A DNA stretch of 6,223 bases from an uncultured Actinomycetes bacterium (GCA_903845465.1 CAIMXQ010000123.1:1-6223); one strand, 5' to 3'. Counted from the stretch's first letter, positions 1-6,223 are shown. Numbers and translations: made by a program. The notes: a model not told the origin generated them from the letters alone.

Positions 1-715
1 AAAGAAAGAGATTGCAGATATCAAGTCATTTATCTCTTTAAAGCCAGATCTAGTCATAAGCACTGGTGATTTCTTGGCACATAAGAACGCTGTTCCTGTA
101 GCACTTGATGCTTTAGATGGATTGCTCAATATCCCTGGACTCTTTGTCTTTGGATCAAATGATTACTACGAGCCAATTCCTAAAAATCCATTGAAATATC
201 TCCTTCCCAACCACGGCAAACGTAAACACGGCCCTGAACTTAATTGGCAAGAATTGGACACAGGTTTGCAAGCACGCGGATGGAAGAACATCAATACTTC
301 GCGCACCACAATAACAATTAAGAAGACTGTAATCGAAGCACGTGGAACAGATGATGCTCACCTTGAATTCGATGATTACTCAATCGTTGCAGGAGAAGCA
401 GGTAAGTGCCACATCGCAATCGGTGTAACTCATGCGCCCTATCTACGCATCATCGAAGGTATGGCAAAAGATAATCTCGACGCGATATTTGCAGGTCACA
501 CGCACGGTGGCCAAGTTCGATTGCCATGGCCCGGTGGATCAAAGGCTTTAACAACTAATTGCGATCTACCGAATTGGCGTGCTCGAGGATTAACAGTTGT
601 TAAAGGCGAACCACTCTTAAATGTATCTGCAGGAATGGGAACAGGACCGTTCTCGCGAATCAGAGTTGCAAGTCCACCAGAAGTTTCACTGGTGACTTTG
701 ACTGCAGCTTTTTAA
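1..715 (+). CDS. Metallophosphoesterase (calcineurin-like), 5'-truncated by window edge
   Basis: The frame is open from base 2 to the TAA at 713-715, giving 237 visible residues, so the true start lies left of the window. A TTG at 74 could be called as a start, but it falls inside a conserved motif (VISTGDFL) and is not the real one. Visible calcineurin-like motifs, in order, are the GDF metal-binding aspartate (about residue 23), GSND in place of the usual GNHD/E, a histidine in THAPYL, and GHTHGGQ near the C-terminus. The first motif (DxH) must lie upstream of the window. The family hydrolyses phosphomono- or phosphodiesters using a two-metal centre; the GHTHGGQVRLP form resembles YkuE-like bacterial members. 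Substrate cannot be told from sequence. From memory, mycobacteria carry a similar gene beside a penicillin-binding protein gene. It converges on gmd with one base between stops. Family call is firm, specific role unknown. Confidence 0.9.
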   Translation, partial: KKEIADIKSFISLKPDLVISTGDFLAHKNAVPVALDALDGLLNIPGLFVFGSNDYYEPIPKNPLKYLLPNHGKRKHGPELNWQELDTGLQARGWKNINTSRTTITIKKTVIEARGTDDAHLEFDDYSIVAGEAGKCHIAIGVTHAPYLRIIEGMAKDNLDAIFAGHTHGGQVRLPWPGGSKALTTNCDLPNWRARGLTVVKGEPLLNVSAGMGTGPFSRIRVASPPEVSLVTLTAAF

Positions 716-716
716 A

Positions 717-1700
717 TTACTTCTTCAACGCCTCGATATCGGCATCGACCATAAGTTCTGCAAGCTCTTTCCAGTGGGTTGTGGCTTTCCAGTTGAGCGC
801 TTTCGCAGCCTTTGATGGATCGCCAATGAGCGCATCAACTTCTGTTGGACGGATGTATTTCTTATCTGTCTCAACATGGTCTGCCCAATTAAGTCCTGCA
901 CGTGAAAATGCAGCTTCTGCAAAGTCTTTTACTGTTGCTCCGACACCAGTGGCAACAACATAATCTGATGGCTTATCTTGCTGAAGCATCAGCCACATTG
1001 ATTCGACATACTCTTTTGCATAACCCCAGTCGCGCACAGCATCGAGGTTTCCGAGGAATACCTTCTCTTGCTTGCCAGCTTTAATTGCTGCCACTGCGCG
1101 AGTAATTTTGCGAGTTACAAATGTTTCGCCACGACGTGGAGATTCGTGATTGAACAAGATTCCGTTTGTGGCATGGAGCCCATAACCATCGCGGTAATTG
1201 ACCGTGCACCAGTAGGCCATCAACTTTGCGGCCGCATATGGTGATTGTGGGCGGAATACTGAATTCTCATTTTGTGGTGGTGGAGTTGAACCAAAGAGTT
1301 CTGACGTTGATGCTTGGTAGAAACGAATATCAAGATCTGCAGAGCGGATTGCTTCAAGAAGTCCAACAGCACCGACAGCATCAACTTGCCCTGTGTATTG
1401 AGGCATTGTAAAAGAGACCTGAACATGTGATTGCGCACCGAGGTTATAGACCTCTGTTGGCTTGATTTCGCGAATCAAGTTGGTAAGTCCAACGCCATCG
1501 ATCAAATCTCCATAGTGCAAGAAGAGCTTTGGATTTGTATCGTGCGGATCTTGGTAGATGTGATCGATACGTGAAGTATTAAAAGTTGATGAACGACGAA
1601 TCAGGCCGTGTACTTCGTATCCCTTTGCGAGCAAGAACTCTGCAAGGTATGAACCATCTTGGCCGGTAACACCAGTTATTAGTGCAACTTTTCTACTCAT
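717..1700 (-). CDS. gmd: GDP-mannose 4,6-dehydratase
   Basis: This 327-residue extended short-chain dehydrogenase/reductase removes water from GDP-D-mannose to give GDP-4-keto-6-deoxy-D-mannose, using bound NADP(H), in the cytoplasm. The N-terminal Rossmann motif is GVTGQDG (G10, G13, G16), followed by the family signature LIRRSSTFNTSRI around 34-45. The catalytic set is visible as T132 and E134 in STSELFG, and Y155 and K159 in YAAAK. NHESPRRGETFVTRKI (184-199) and RDWGYAKEYVE (223-233) are characteristic of Gmd and separate it from other sugar-nucleotide dehydratases. Length is slightly shorter than the roughly 350-370 residues usual for the family. The ATG overlaps the stop of the upstream GDP-fucose synthase gene by 4 nt (ATGA), with an AAAGGAG Shine-Dalgarno inside that gene. 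It is the last gene of the leftward block. Its product is the substrate of the neighbouring gene's enzyme. Confidence 0.97.
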   Translation of the reverse strand: MSRKVALITGVTGQDGSYLAEFLLAKGYEVHGLIRRSSTFNTSRIDHIYQDPHDTNPKLFLHYGDLIDGVGLTNLIREIKPTEVYNLGAQSHVQVSFTMPQYTGQVDAVGAVGLLEAIRSADLDIRFYQASTSELFGSTPPPQNENSVFRPQSPYAAAKLMAYWCTVNYRDGYGLHATNGILFNHESPRRGETFVTRKITRAVAAIKAGKQEKVFLGNLDAVRDWGYAKEYVESMWLMLQQDKPSDYVVATGVGATVKDFAEAAFSRAGLNWADHVETDKKYIRPTEVDALIGDPSKAAKALNWKATTHWKELAELMVDADIEALKK

Positions 1701-2629
1701 CGTCTCGCTACTCCTTTTGCAGATGCATCCTTATACCAAGCGATAGTTGATGCAATTCCATCGCGGAGAGAAATCTTCGGTGCCCAACCTAGCGATTGCG
1801 CCTTCGAAACATCAAGAACCTTGCGTGGAGTTCCATCAGGTTTTGATGAATCCCATGCGATTGCGCCCTCAAAGCCTGCTAATTCGGCGACAAGCTCTGC
1901 AAGTTCCTTAATAGTCAGATCTTCACCAGTGCCAATATTTAGGTGCTGGGAAGAGTTATAGCTCGAACCAAGATGCACAACTGCTGCGGCTAAATCATCA
2001 ACATGGAGAAATTCTCGCTTTGGCGAACCAGTCCCCCACAAAGTTTCGGTCGCAACTTTATTCTGCGCAGCATCAACAAAGCGACGAATAAATGCAGGCA
2101 GAACGTGTGAACCTTGTAATTCAAAATTGTCATTTGGTCCGTAGAGATTTGTCGGCATCAATGAAATCCAAGTACGGCCATACTCTTTGCGGAAAGATTT
2201 AATAAGTTCGATTCCGGCTATCTTTGCAATTGCATATGCAGAGTTGGTCTCTTCAAGTGGACCAGTTAATAAATACTCCTCTTTAATTGGCTGCGCACAA
2301 TCTCGTGGATAGATGCAGCTCGAACCTAGGAAGATAAATTTTTCGACATCGGCAGCATGCGCTGCCTCCATGAGGTTGCTCTGAATACGCACGTTGTCAG
2401 AAAGGAATTCGACAGGAAATGCGTTATTGGCACCAATTCCGCCAACCTTGGCAGCTGCATCGACAACCAGTGTTGGTTTTGTTTTCTTCAAGAAAGCAGT
2501 CGTTGCATCGCGATTAAGCAGGTCTACTACTTTGCGATTAACCGCAATGACCTCGGCGCCAGTTTCCTGGTAGGCGCGCACGATTGCTGAGCCCGCAAGA
2601 CCAGTTCCGCCTGCGACAACGATTGTCAT
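1697..2629 (-). CDS. fcl: GDP-L-fucose synthase (GDP-4-keto-6-deoxy-D-mannose epimerase/reductase)
   Basis: This 310-residue short-chain dehydrogenase/reductase performs the 3,5-epimerisation and NADPH-dependent 4-reduction that turn the Gmd product into GDP-L-fucose. The nucleotide-binding motif is GGTGLAG (G7, G10, G13). The fingerprint AAKVGGIGANN lies at 59-69. Catalytic residues match the E. coli enzyme with a constant offset of four: S103 and C105 in GSSCIYP, Y132 and K136 in YAIAK, and H175 in GSHVLP. MPTNLYGPNDNF (158-169) is also typical of the family. The ATG at 2629 is the natural start because the Rossmann strand begins three residues later. No clear Shine-Dalgarno precedes it; it lies 19 nt after the asd stop, so reinitiation or coupling with asd is plausible. 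It precedes gmd with a 4-nt overlap. The symbol wcaG is also in use for this family. Confidence 0.96.
   Translation of the reverse strand: MTIVVAGGTGLAGSAIVRAYQETGAEVIAVNRKVVDLLNRDATTAFLKKTKPTLVVDAAAKVGGIGANNAFPVEFLSDNVRIQSNLMEAAHAADVEKFIFLGSSCIYPRDCAQPIKEEYLLTGPLEETNSAYAIAKIAGIELIKSFRKEYGRTWISLMPTNLYGPNDNFELQGSHVLPAFIRRFVDAAQNKVATETLWGTGSPKREFLHVDDLAAAVVHLGSSYNSSQHLNIGTGEDLTIKELAELVAELAGFEGAIAWDSSKPDGTPRKVLDVSKAQSLGWAPKISLRDGIASTIAWYKDASAKGVARR
1711..1718 (-). promoter_or_regulatory. Ribosome binding site for gmd
   Basis: The minus strand reads AAAAGGAG, 10 nt before the gmd ATG at 1700, inside the final codons of the GDP-fucose synthase gene. It supports the 4-nt overlapping start. Confidence 0.7.
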
Positions 2630-2648
2630 GTCGTCAGTCTAGTTGCGA

Positions 2649-3725
2649 TTACTTGTTGAACTCTGCAGCAACGAGTTCTGCAATTTGTGCAGTATTTAAC
2701 GCTGCACCCTTGCGTAAGTTATCTCCGCATACAAAGAGGTCGATAGCCTTTGGATTATCTAAAGACTGACGAACGCGGCCAACCCATGTTGGATCGCTTC
2801 CGACCACATCGGCAGGTGTTGGAAATTCCATCTTTTCGGGATTGTCATAGAGGAGTACTCCCTCTGCCTTTTTGAGTGCAGATTGAGCTGCTTTACGTGT
2901 GACAACCTTCGAGAAGGTCGCGTGCACTGTAAGTGAATGAGTCGTAATAACTGGAACACGAACACATGTTGCGGAAACTTTCAGCTTTGGCATACCAAGA
3001 ATCTTCCGTGATTCATTGCGAACTTTGAGTTCTTCAGATGAATAACCGGCTTCTTTTAGCGAACCTGCCCATGGAACAACATTCATTGCAAGTGGTGCCG
3101 GGAATGGACCTAAATCAGTAATTACTCCACGCAGATCTTTTCCAACTGATCCAAGGTCTTTTCCGGCGACCTTTGAAATCTGATCATGCAACGCATCGAT
3201 ACCTGGTTGTCCCGCACCTGATGCTGCTTGGTAAGAAGAGACAACGAGTTCCTTAAGTCCGAACTTCTTATCGAGCGCTCCCATTGCAACGATCATAGAA
3301 AGAGTTGTGCAATTTGGGTTTGAGATAATTCCTTTAGGGCGTTTCTTGATGTCCTTTGGATTTACTTCAGGAACAACCAAAGGAACTTTCTTATCCATGC
3401 GAAATGCACCTGAGTTATCAACAACAACGGCTCCGCGCTTTGCAGCAATCGGTGCCCACTCTGCAGAAATCTCATCTGGACCGTCGAACATTGCAATATC
3501 AATTCCATCGAATGCCTCGGGTGAAAGTGCAACAACTGTGAGTTCCTCACCGCGGCACATCAACTTCTTGCCCGCGCTGCGAGCAGATGCAATCAATCGA
3601 ATTTCACCATAGACATTTTTGCGCTTGCTCAAGATATCGAGCATTACTGTTCCGACAGCGCCGGTTGCACCGACTACTGCTAGTGATGGAAGTTTCTTTA
3701 CAGATTTTGCTTTCTTTGTAGTCAT
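2649..3725 (-). CDS. asd: Aspartate-semialdehyde dehydrogenase
   Basis: This enzyme of 358 residues reduces L-aspartyl-4-phosphate with NADPH to L-aspartate-4-semialdehyde, the branch point toward lysine/diaminopimelate, threonine and methionine. The NADP-binding loop is GATGAVG (19-25). The catalytic cysteine is C139 in SNPNCTT, the expected catalytic histidine is H263 in THSLTVH, and the substrate-binding stretch ELKVRNESRKIL lies at 232-243. SSYQAASGAG (163-172) and GDNLRKGAALNTAQI (334-348) are further family signatures. A short lysine-rich N-terminus of about 13 residues (TTKKAKSVKK) precedes the Rossmann strand and is somewhat longer than in the Corynebacterium protein as I recall it. 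The ATG overlaps the lysC TGA by 4 nt, and a GGAGG site 9 nt upstream supports this start. Pairing with lysC directly upstream is the classical actinobacterial arrangement and supplies its substrate. Confidence 0.98.
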   Translation of the reverse strand: MTTKKAKSVKKLPSLAVVGATGAVGTVMLDILSKRKNVYGEIRLIASARSAGKKLMCRGEELTVVALSPEAFDGIDIAMFDGPDEISAEWAPIAAKRGAVVVDNSGAFRMDKKVPLVVPEVNPKDIKKRPKGIISNPNCTTLSMIVAMGALDKKFGLKELVVSSYQAASGAGQPGIDALHDQISKVAGKDLGSVGKDLRGVITDLGPFPAPLAMNVVPWAGSLKEAGYSSEELKVRNESRKILGMPKLKVSATCVRVPVITTHSLTVHATFSKVVTRKAAQSALKKAEGVLLYDNPEKMEFPTPADVVGSDPTWVGRVRQSLDNPKAIDLFVCGDNLRKGAALNTAQIAELVAAEFNK

Positions 3726-4243
3726 CGACCTGTTCCTCCATATACAACTGCCTCGATCTGATCAGCATCAAGGCCAAATGCAGTGTGTGCAGCCTTTGCC
3801 GCGCGTTCGAGATCAGCCTCGCGAACAATGACAGAGATGCGAATTTCTGAGGTTGAAATCATTTCAATATTCACGCCAGCATCGGCCATGGAAGCAAAGA
3901 ACGTAGCTGTCACACCAGGGTGTGAACGCATCCCTGCGCCAACTAATGAGAGCTTTCCGATGGTGTCATCGTAGATAAGCGATACAAATCCGACTTCGCC
4001 TTGGATGCGCTTGAGAACATCTGTCGCCTTCTGTCCTTCAGTCTTTGAGACAGTAAATGAAATATCGGTAAGGCCGGTAGCTGCCGCAGATACGTTCTGC
4101 ACAATCATATCGACGTTGATGTCGTTATCAGCAATTGCTTGGAAGATACGCGCTGCAATACCAGTGCGGTCTGGAACGCCAACGATCGTGACCTTTGCCT
4201 CTGACTTATCGTGCGCTACGCCAGAGATGATTGCTTGCTCCAT
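3722..4243 (-). CDS. lysC: Aspartokinase beta subunit from an internal in-frame start
   Basis: In several actinobacteria and Bacillus the lysC gene also encodes a regulatory beta subunit, read in the same frame from an internal start, which pairs with the full-length chain in an alpha2beta2 enzyme. Here M251 of the long form (ATG at 4243-4241) begins MEQAIISGVAHDKSEAK, the position where the C. glutamicum beta chain begins as I recall it. The resulting 173 residues compare with 172 there, and comprise just the two ACT domains. A strong purine-rich GAGGGAGG lies 4 nt upstream of this ATG, much better than the site before the full-length start. Inference: both proteins are made; the nucleotide evidence is good but expression is not shown by sequence alone. 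Confidence 0.75.
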   Translation of the reverse strand: MEQAIISGVAHDKSEAKVTIVGVPDRTGIAARIFQAIADNDINVDMIVQNVSAAATGLTDISFTVSKTEGQKATDVLKRIQGEVGFVSLIYDDTIGKLSLVGAGMRSHPGVTATFFASMADAGVNIEMISTSEIRISVIVREADLERAAKAAHTAFGLDADQIEAVVYGGTGR

Positions 4244-4993
4244 GGTGCCTCCCTCGGGATGGTTTTCAACCACCCATGTTCCTTCGTTAGGTGAAAATGA
4301 TGAGCGGACGTGAATAGGTAAGTTGTAACGGCGTGCATATTCGACGCAGCGCAGGTGGAGAACTTTTGCACCGGCTGCTGCAAGTTCGAGCATCTCTTCA
4401 TATGTAACAGTCTTTAATTTGCGAGCAGATGGCACAACGCGTGGATCTGCAGAAAAAACTCCATCAACATCTGTATAGATTTCGCATACATCTGCATCTA
4501 GCGCAGCTGCGAGCGCGACTGCAGTTGTATCGGATCCACCACGACCAAGAGTTGTGATGTCTTTTGTATCTTGCGAAATTCCTTGGAAGCCAGCCACAAT
4601 TGCAATTGCACCGCTATCGATTGCTTCGCGGATTCGTCCAGGAGTCACATCGATGATGCGCGCCTTTCCGTGAACTGAATCTGTAATAACTCCAGCTTGC
4701 GATCCCGTAAATGACAGCGCTTCAAAACCTAAATTGTTAATTGCCATTGCAAGCACTGCCATCGAAATTCGCTCGCCCGCTGTAAGCAGCATGTCGAGTT
4801 CGCGTCCCTGAGGAATTGGAGTCACGGCATTTGCGAGTTCAATTAATTCATCAGTGGTATCGCCCATTGCGCTGACCACGACGACGACCTGATTGCCCGC
4901 CTTTTTGGTCGCAACGATGCGTGCGGCAACGCGCTTCATGCCTTCGGCATCAGCGACGGATGAACCACCAAACTTCTGAACGATCAGACCCAT
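3722..4993 (-). CDS. lysC: Aspartokinase, alpha subunit (full length, with two C-terminal ACT domains)
   Basis: LysC phosphorylates L-aspartate with ATP to aspartyl-4-phosphate, the committed step of the aspartate amino-acid family. The 423-residue protein has an amino-acid kinase domain (about 1-245) with KFGGSS at 7-12, TAGER at 72-76, GRGGSDT at 150-156 and YTDVDGV at 173-179. Two ACT domains follow (about 266-340 and 348-423), ending in VVYGGTGR. By alignment from memory with C. glutamicum LysC (offset +1), S302 and T309 correspond to feedback-sensitive positions S301 and T308, and S312 replaces T311. These are wild-type-like residues, so concerted lysine/threonine inhibition is expected. 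The start MGLIVQKFGG matches the family. The upstream Shine-Dalgarno is weak. The gene begins after a 90-bp gap following recR, the largest gap in the block, so it may have its own promoter. It overlaps asd by 4 nt. Confidence 0.98.
   Translation of the reverse strand: MGLIVQKFGGSSVADAEGMKRVAARIVATKKAGNQVVVVVSAMGDTTDELIELANAVTPIPQGRELDMLLTAGERISMAVLAMAINNLGFEALSFTGSQAGVITDSVHGKARIIDVTPGRIREAIDSGAIAIVAGFQGISQDTKDITTLGRGGSDTTAVALAAALDADVCEIYTDVDGVFSADPRVVPSARKLKTVTYEEMLELAAAGAKVLHLRCVEYARRYNLPIHVRSSFSPNEGTWVVENHPEGGTMEQAIISGVAHDKSEAKVTIVGVPDRTGIAARIFQAIADNDINVDMIVQNVSAAATGLTDISFTVSKTEGQKATDVLKRIQGEVGFVSLIYDDTIGKLSLVGAGMRSHPGVTATFFASMADAGVNIEMISTSEIRISVIVREADLERAAKAAHTAFGLDADQIEAVVYGGTGR
3735..3739 (-). 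promoter_or_regulatory. Ribosome binding site for asd
   Basis: The minus strand reads GGAGG 9 nt before the asd ATG at 3725. It lies within the last codons of lysC (YGGTGR) and supports the start that overlaps the lysC stop by 4 nt, favouring efficient reinitiation. Confidence 0.75.
4248..4255 (-). promoter_or_regulatory. Internal Shine-Dalgarno for the LysC beta start
   Basis: On the minus strand the bases read GAGGGAGG, followed by CACC and then ATG (4243-4241). It is complementary to the anti-Shine-Dalgarno sequence and lies inside the lysC coding region, at the codons for the short linker between the kinase and ACT domains. The purine run is not required by the amino-acid sequence PEGGT alone, since glycine, proline and glutamate codons could be written otherwise. 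Confidence 0.7.
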
Positions 4994-5083
4994 GGCTCAA
5001 TAGTGAGGCACGAGAAAAGATGGCGCTACCCAATTATCGGAAAATCCTAATATATGAGACAGTGTACCGACCATATAGTGAGA
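4994..5083 (-). promoter_or_regulatory. recR-lysC intergenic region; possible lysC promoter/operator
   Basis: This 90-bp AT-rich stretch is the only sizeable non-coding DNA in the leftward block. It holds near-copies of GTCTCACTATA on the minus strand: one at 5084-5074 (touching the recR stop), one at 5060-5051 (one base shorter), and a looser GCCTCACTATT at 5009-4999. TATATG and CATATA also form a 6-bp inverted repeat with a 15-bp spacer (5051-5056 and 5072-5077), a centre spacing of 21 bp that would suit a dimeric regulator. TATATT (5054-5049) and GATAAT (5038-5033) are -10-like, but neither has a convincing -35 box. It is too short for a lysine riboswitch plus expression platform. Function is inferred and unproven. 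Confidence 0.35.
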
Positions 5084-5689
5084 CTAAAGGGTGGTGCGCC
5101 CCTCAAAGGCTCGTCCGAGCGTAACTTCATCGGCATATTCGAGATCTCCGCCAACAGGCAGACCTGATGCAAGGCGCGAGACGTTGATACCCATCGGCTT
5201 TATGAGGCGAGCTAAATAGGTAGCTGTCGCCTCGCCTTCGAGGTTGGGATCTGTGGCCAAGATGATTTCAGTAATCGTTGAATCAGCAAGGCGCTGCATG
5301 AGTTCGCGAATGCGCAATTGATCTGGACCAATTCCATCGATAGGACTGATGGCTCCACCGAGCACGTGATACTTGCCGCGGAATTCGCGCGTGCGCTCGA
5401 TTGCAATCACATCTTTACTCTCTTCAACAACACAAATCTTTGTTCCATCGCGACGTGGATCGCGACAGATGCGACATTCAGTCTCTTCAGAGACGTTGCC
5501 ACACTGGGTGCAGAACTTCACGCGCTCTTTTACTGTGCGCACTGCTTCAACCAAGTTAGCTGCGATTTCAGAATCTGATTGCAGAATATGAAATGCGATG
5601 CGCTGTGCCGACTTTGGTCCGATTCCAGGCAGACGTCCTAAAGCATCAATCAGATCTTGAATCGCGCCTTCATACATTCCGGTAGACAT
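5084..5689 (-). CDS. recR: Recombination mediator protein RecR
   Basis: RecR acts with RecF and RecO to load RecA at single-strand gaps; it forms a ring that can clamp DNA. The 201-residue protein is of family-typical length. It has an N-terminal helix-hairpin-helix region (LGRLPGIGPKSAQRIAFHIL, about 17-36), a zinc finger with C60, C63, C72 and C75, and a Toprim domain (about 84-175) with EESKD at 89-93 and TDPNLEGEAT at 146-155. The C-terminal GLPVGGDLEYADEVTLGRA segment is also characteristic. The start at 5689 overlaps the dnaX stop as TGATG, suggesting translational coupling. A second ATG four codons in (5677) begins MYEGAIQDLID, the more usual RecR N-terminus, and is a real alternative; neither has a strong Shine-Dalgarno. 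The ybaB/ebfC gene often found between dnaX and recR is absent. Confidence 0.98.
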   Translation of the reverse strand: MSTGMYEGAIQDLIDALGRLPGIGPKSAQRIAFHILQSDSEIAANLVEAVRTVKERVKFCTQCGNVSEETECRICRDPRRDGTKICVVEESKDVIAIERTREFRGKYHVLGGAISPIDGIGPDQLRIRELMQRLADSTITEIILATDPNLEGEATATYLARLIKPMGINVSRLASGLPVGGDLEYADEVTLGRAFEGRTTL

Positions 5690-6223
5690 CAGTCGTGGTT
5701 CTTTTCGCTAATAACTGTTGCGCCAAGTTCGGCTGCAAGAAGTGCTGCACCTGAAAGTTGCGTGGCATCACTTGGCGCCTCGGATGTGCGCACTGCACGT
5801 GCCTCGGGAGTCGAAGTCGTATCGATACTTGGATCAACTGTGCATTCGATTCTGCGATCAAGGCCAACAACTTCAATAAAAGCTTGGCGCAGAATCTCTT
5901 CGGATTCACTTCGAATAAATGAATCACGAGCACCAGCGTTAACGATTCCAATCGTGATTATCTTTTCGTCGACACCGAGAATCTGCGCACTGGCAGAAAG
6001 TAGCGACCAGGTTAAGCGACGTCGCTTCTTCACATTCTCAATTACATCCGGCCAGAGCCTCCTTAAACCAGCTACATCCATGGTTCGCTCAGAAGCTTGC
6101 GGCGCCTCAGAAGTCTGACTTGCAAAGCCCCTCGCTTCGCTCACAGCCTTTGCGCCGTCAGCTTCTTTCGGCTCTTTAGCTGTTTTTGGCGAAGCAGGAA
6201 CTTCCCGTTTCGCTTCAGCGGTT
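5689..6223 (-). CDS. dnaX: DNA polymerase III subunit gamma/tau, C-terminal part (5' end outside window)
   Basis: DnaX is the clamp-loader ATPase that also holds polymerase cores together at the fork. Only the last 177 residues are seen; the frame is open to the right edge, so the AAA+ domains lie outside. A GTG at 6144 is an internal codon, not the start. The visible part begins with a low-complexity linker rich in Ala, Lys, Glu and Pro (about 1-48). A folded block follows with LRRLWPDVIENVKKRRRLTWSLL, then IGIVNAGARDSF and EEILRQAFIEVVGLD, which I recognise as the C-terminal domain of actinobacterial DnaX. A short polar and alanine-rich tail ends at ISEKNHD. Identification rests on this domain plus the position immediately before recR, with a 1-nt stop/start overlap. 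Whether a shorter gamma form is made by frameshifting cannot be judged from this part. Confidence 0.88.
   Translation of the reverse strand, partial: TAEAKREVPASPKTAKEPKEADGAKAVSEARGFASQTSEAPQASERTMDVAGLRRLWPDVIENVKKRRRLTWSLLSASAQILGVDEKIITIGIVNAGARDSFIRSESEEILRQAFIEVVGLDRRIECTVDPSIDTTSTPEARAVRTSEAPSDATQLSGAALLAAELGATVISEKNHD

Noticed and set aside
680..715. AAGTTTCACTGGTGACTT hairpin followed by CTTTTT as a terminator of the metallophosphoesterase gene
   Set aside because: The stem is bulged with a very tight loop, lies within codons, and the T run is about a dozen bases away; the match looks coincidental.
717..2629. Horizontal acquisition of the GDP-fucose genes as a foreign island
   Set aside because: Base composition looks like that of the neighbouring genes by eye, there are no transposase remnants or flanking repeats, and the junction with asd is tight and clean.
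3307..4313. Plus-strand open frames of about 100 codons opposite asd (3307-3612) and lysC (4005-4313)
   Set aside because: Both are mirror frames of conserved enzymes and have no family motifs; the minus-strand proteins account fully for the sequence.
5033..5051. Hairpin ATTA-GGA-TTT-TCC-GA-TAAT as a recR terminator
   Set aside because: The stem is short, AT-rich and bulged, with a 3-nt loop and no following T run on the minus strand, so it is not a credible intrinsic terminator.
4994..5083. Lysine riboswitch before lysC
   Set aside because: The gap is 90 bp, far less than the roughly 170-nt lysine aptamer needs, and no matching conserved core was seen.
5657..6118. A 153-codon plus-strand open frame opposite dnaX and recR
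   Set aside because: It is antisense to two well-supported genes, its translation is low-complexity Ser/Arg/Ala without any recognisable motif, and its length is explained by codon bias of the opposite strand.
1..6223. CRISPR array, insertion sequence, tRNA, toxin-antitoxin or phage element
   Set aside because: Nearly every base belongs to a recognised housekeeping or sugar-nucleotide gene; no tandem spaced repeats, terminal inverted repeats or RNA-gene signatures were seen.

Overview
The window reads as ordinary chromosomal DNA from an actinobacterium of moderate-to-low GC (upper 40s percent by eye). Three points suggest Actinobacteria: the dnaX-recR-lysC-asd gene order, an aspartokinase whose regulatory half closely resembles what I recall of Streptomyces and Corynebacterium LysC (including an internal start for a separate beta subunit), and a DnaX C-terminal domain of actinobacterial type. 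The very tight packing and modest GC would fit a streamlined freshwater lineage such as acI / Nanopelagicales, but that placement is inference from memory, not a search result.

Layout: a 5'-truncated metallophosphoesterase gene runs rightward at the left edge (1-715). Everything else runs leftward as one co-directional block, listed here in transcription order from the right edge: the 3' end of dnaX (6223-5689), recR (5689-5084), a 90-bp gap, lysC (4993-3722), asd (3725-2649), a 19-bp gap, a GDP-L-fucose synthase gene (2629-1697) and gmd (1700-717). Three junctions overlap: dnaX/recR by 1 nt (TGATG), lysC/asd by 4 nt (ATGA) and fucose synthase/gmd by 4 nt (ATGA). gmd and the metallophosphoesterase converge with a single base between their stop codons. 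No stretch over 300 bases lacks a gene.

Function: dnaX and recR serve replication and recombination repair. LysC and Asd catalyse the first two committed steps from aspartate toward lysine/diaminopimelate, threonine and methionine. Gmd and the fucose synthase convert GDP-mannose to GDP-L-fucose, a donor for surface glycans. All visible catalytic residues are intact. I see no mobile element, CRISPR array, RNA gene or novel defence-type system. The most interesting points are the internal beta-subunit start in lysC, the GDP-fucose genes attached to the aspartate operon, and repeated motifs in the only real intergenic gap.
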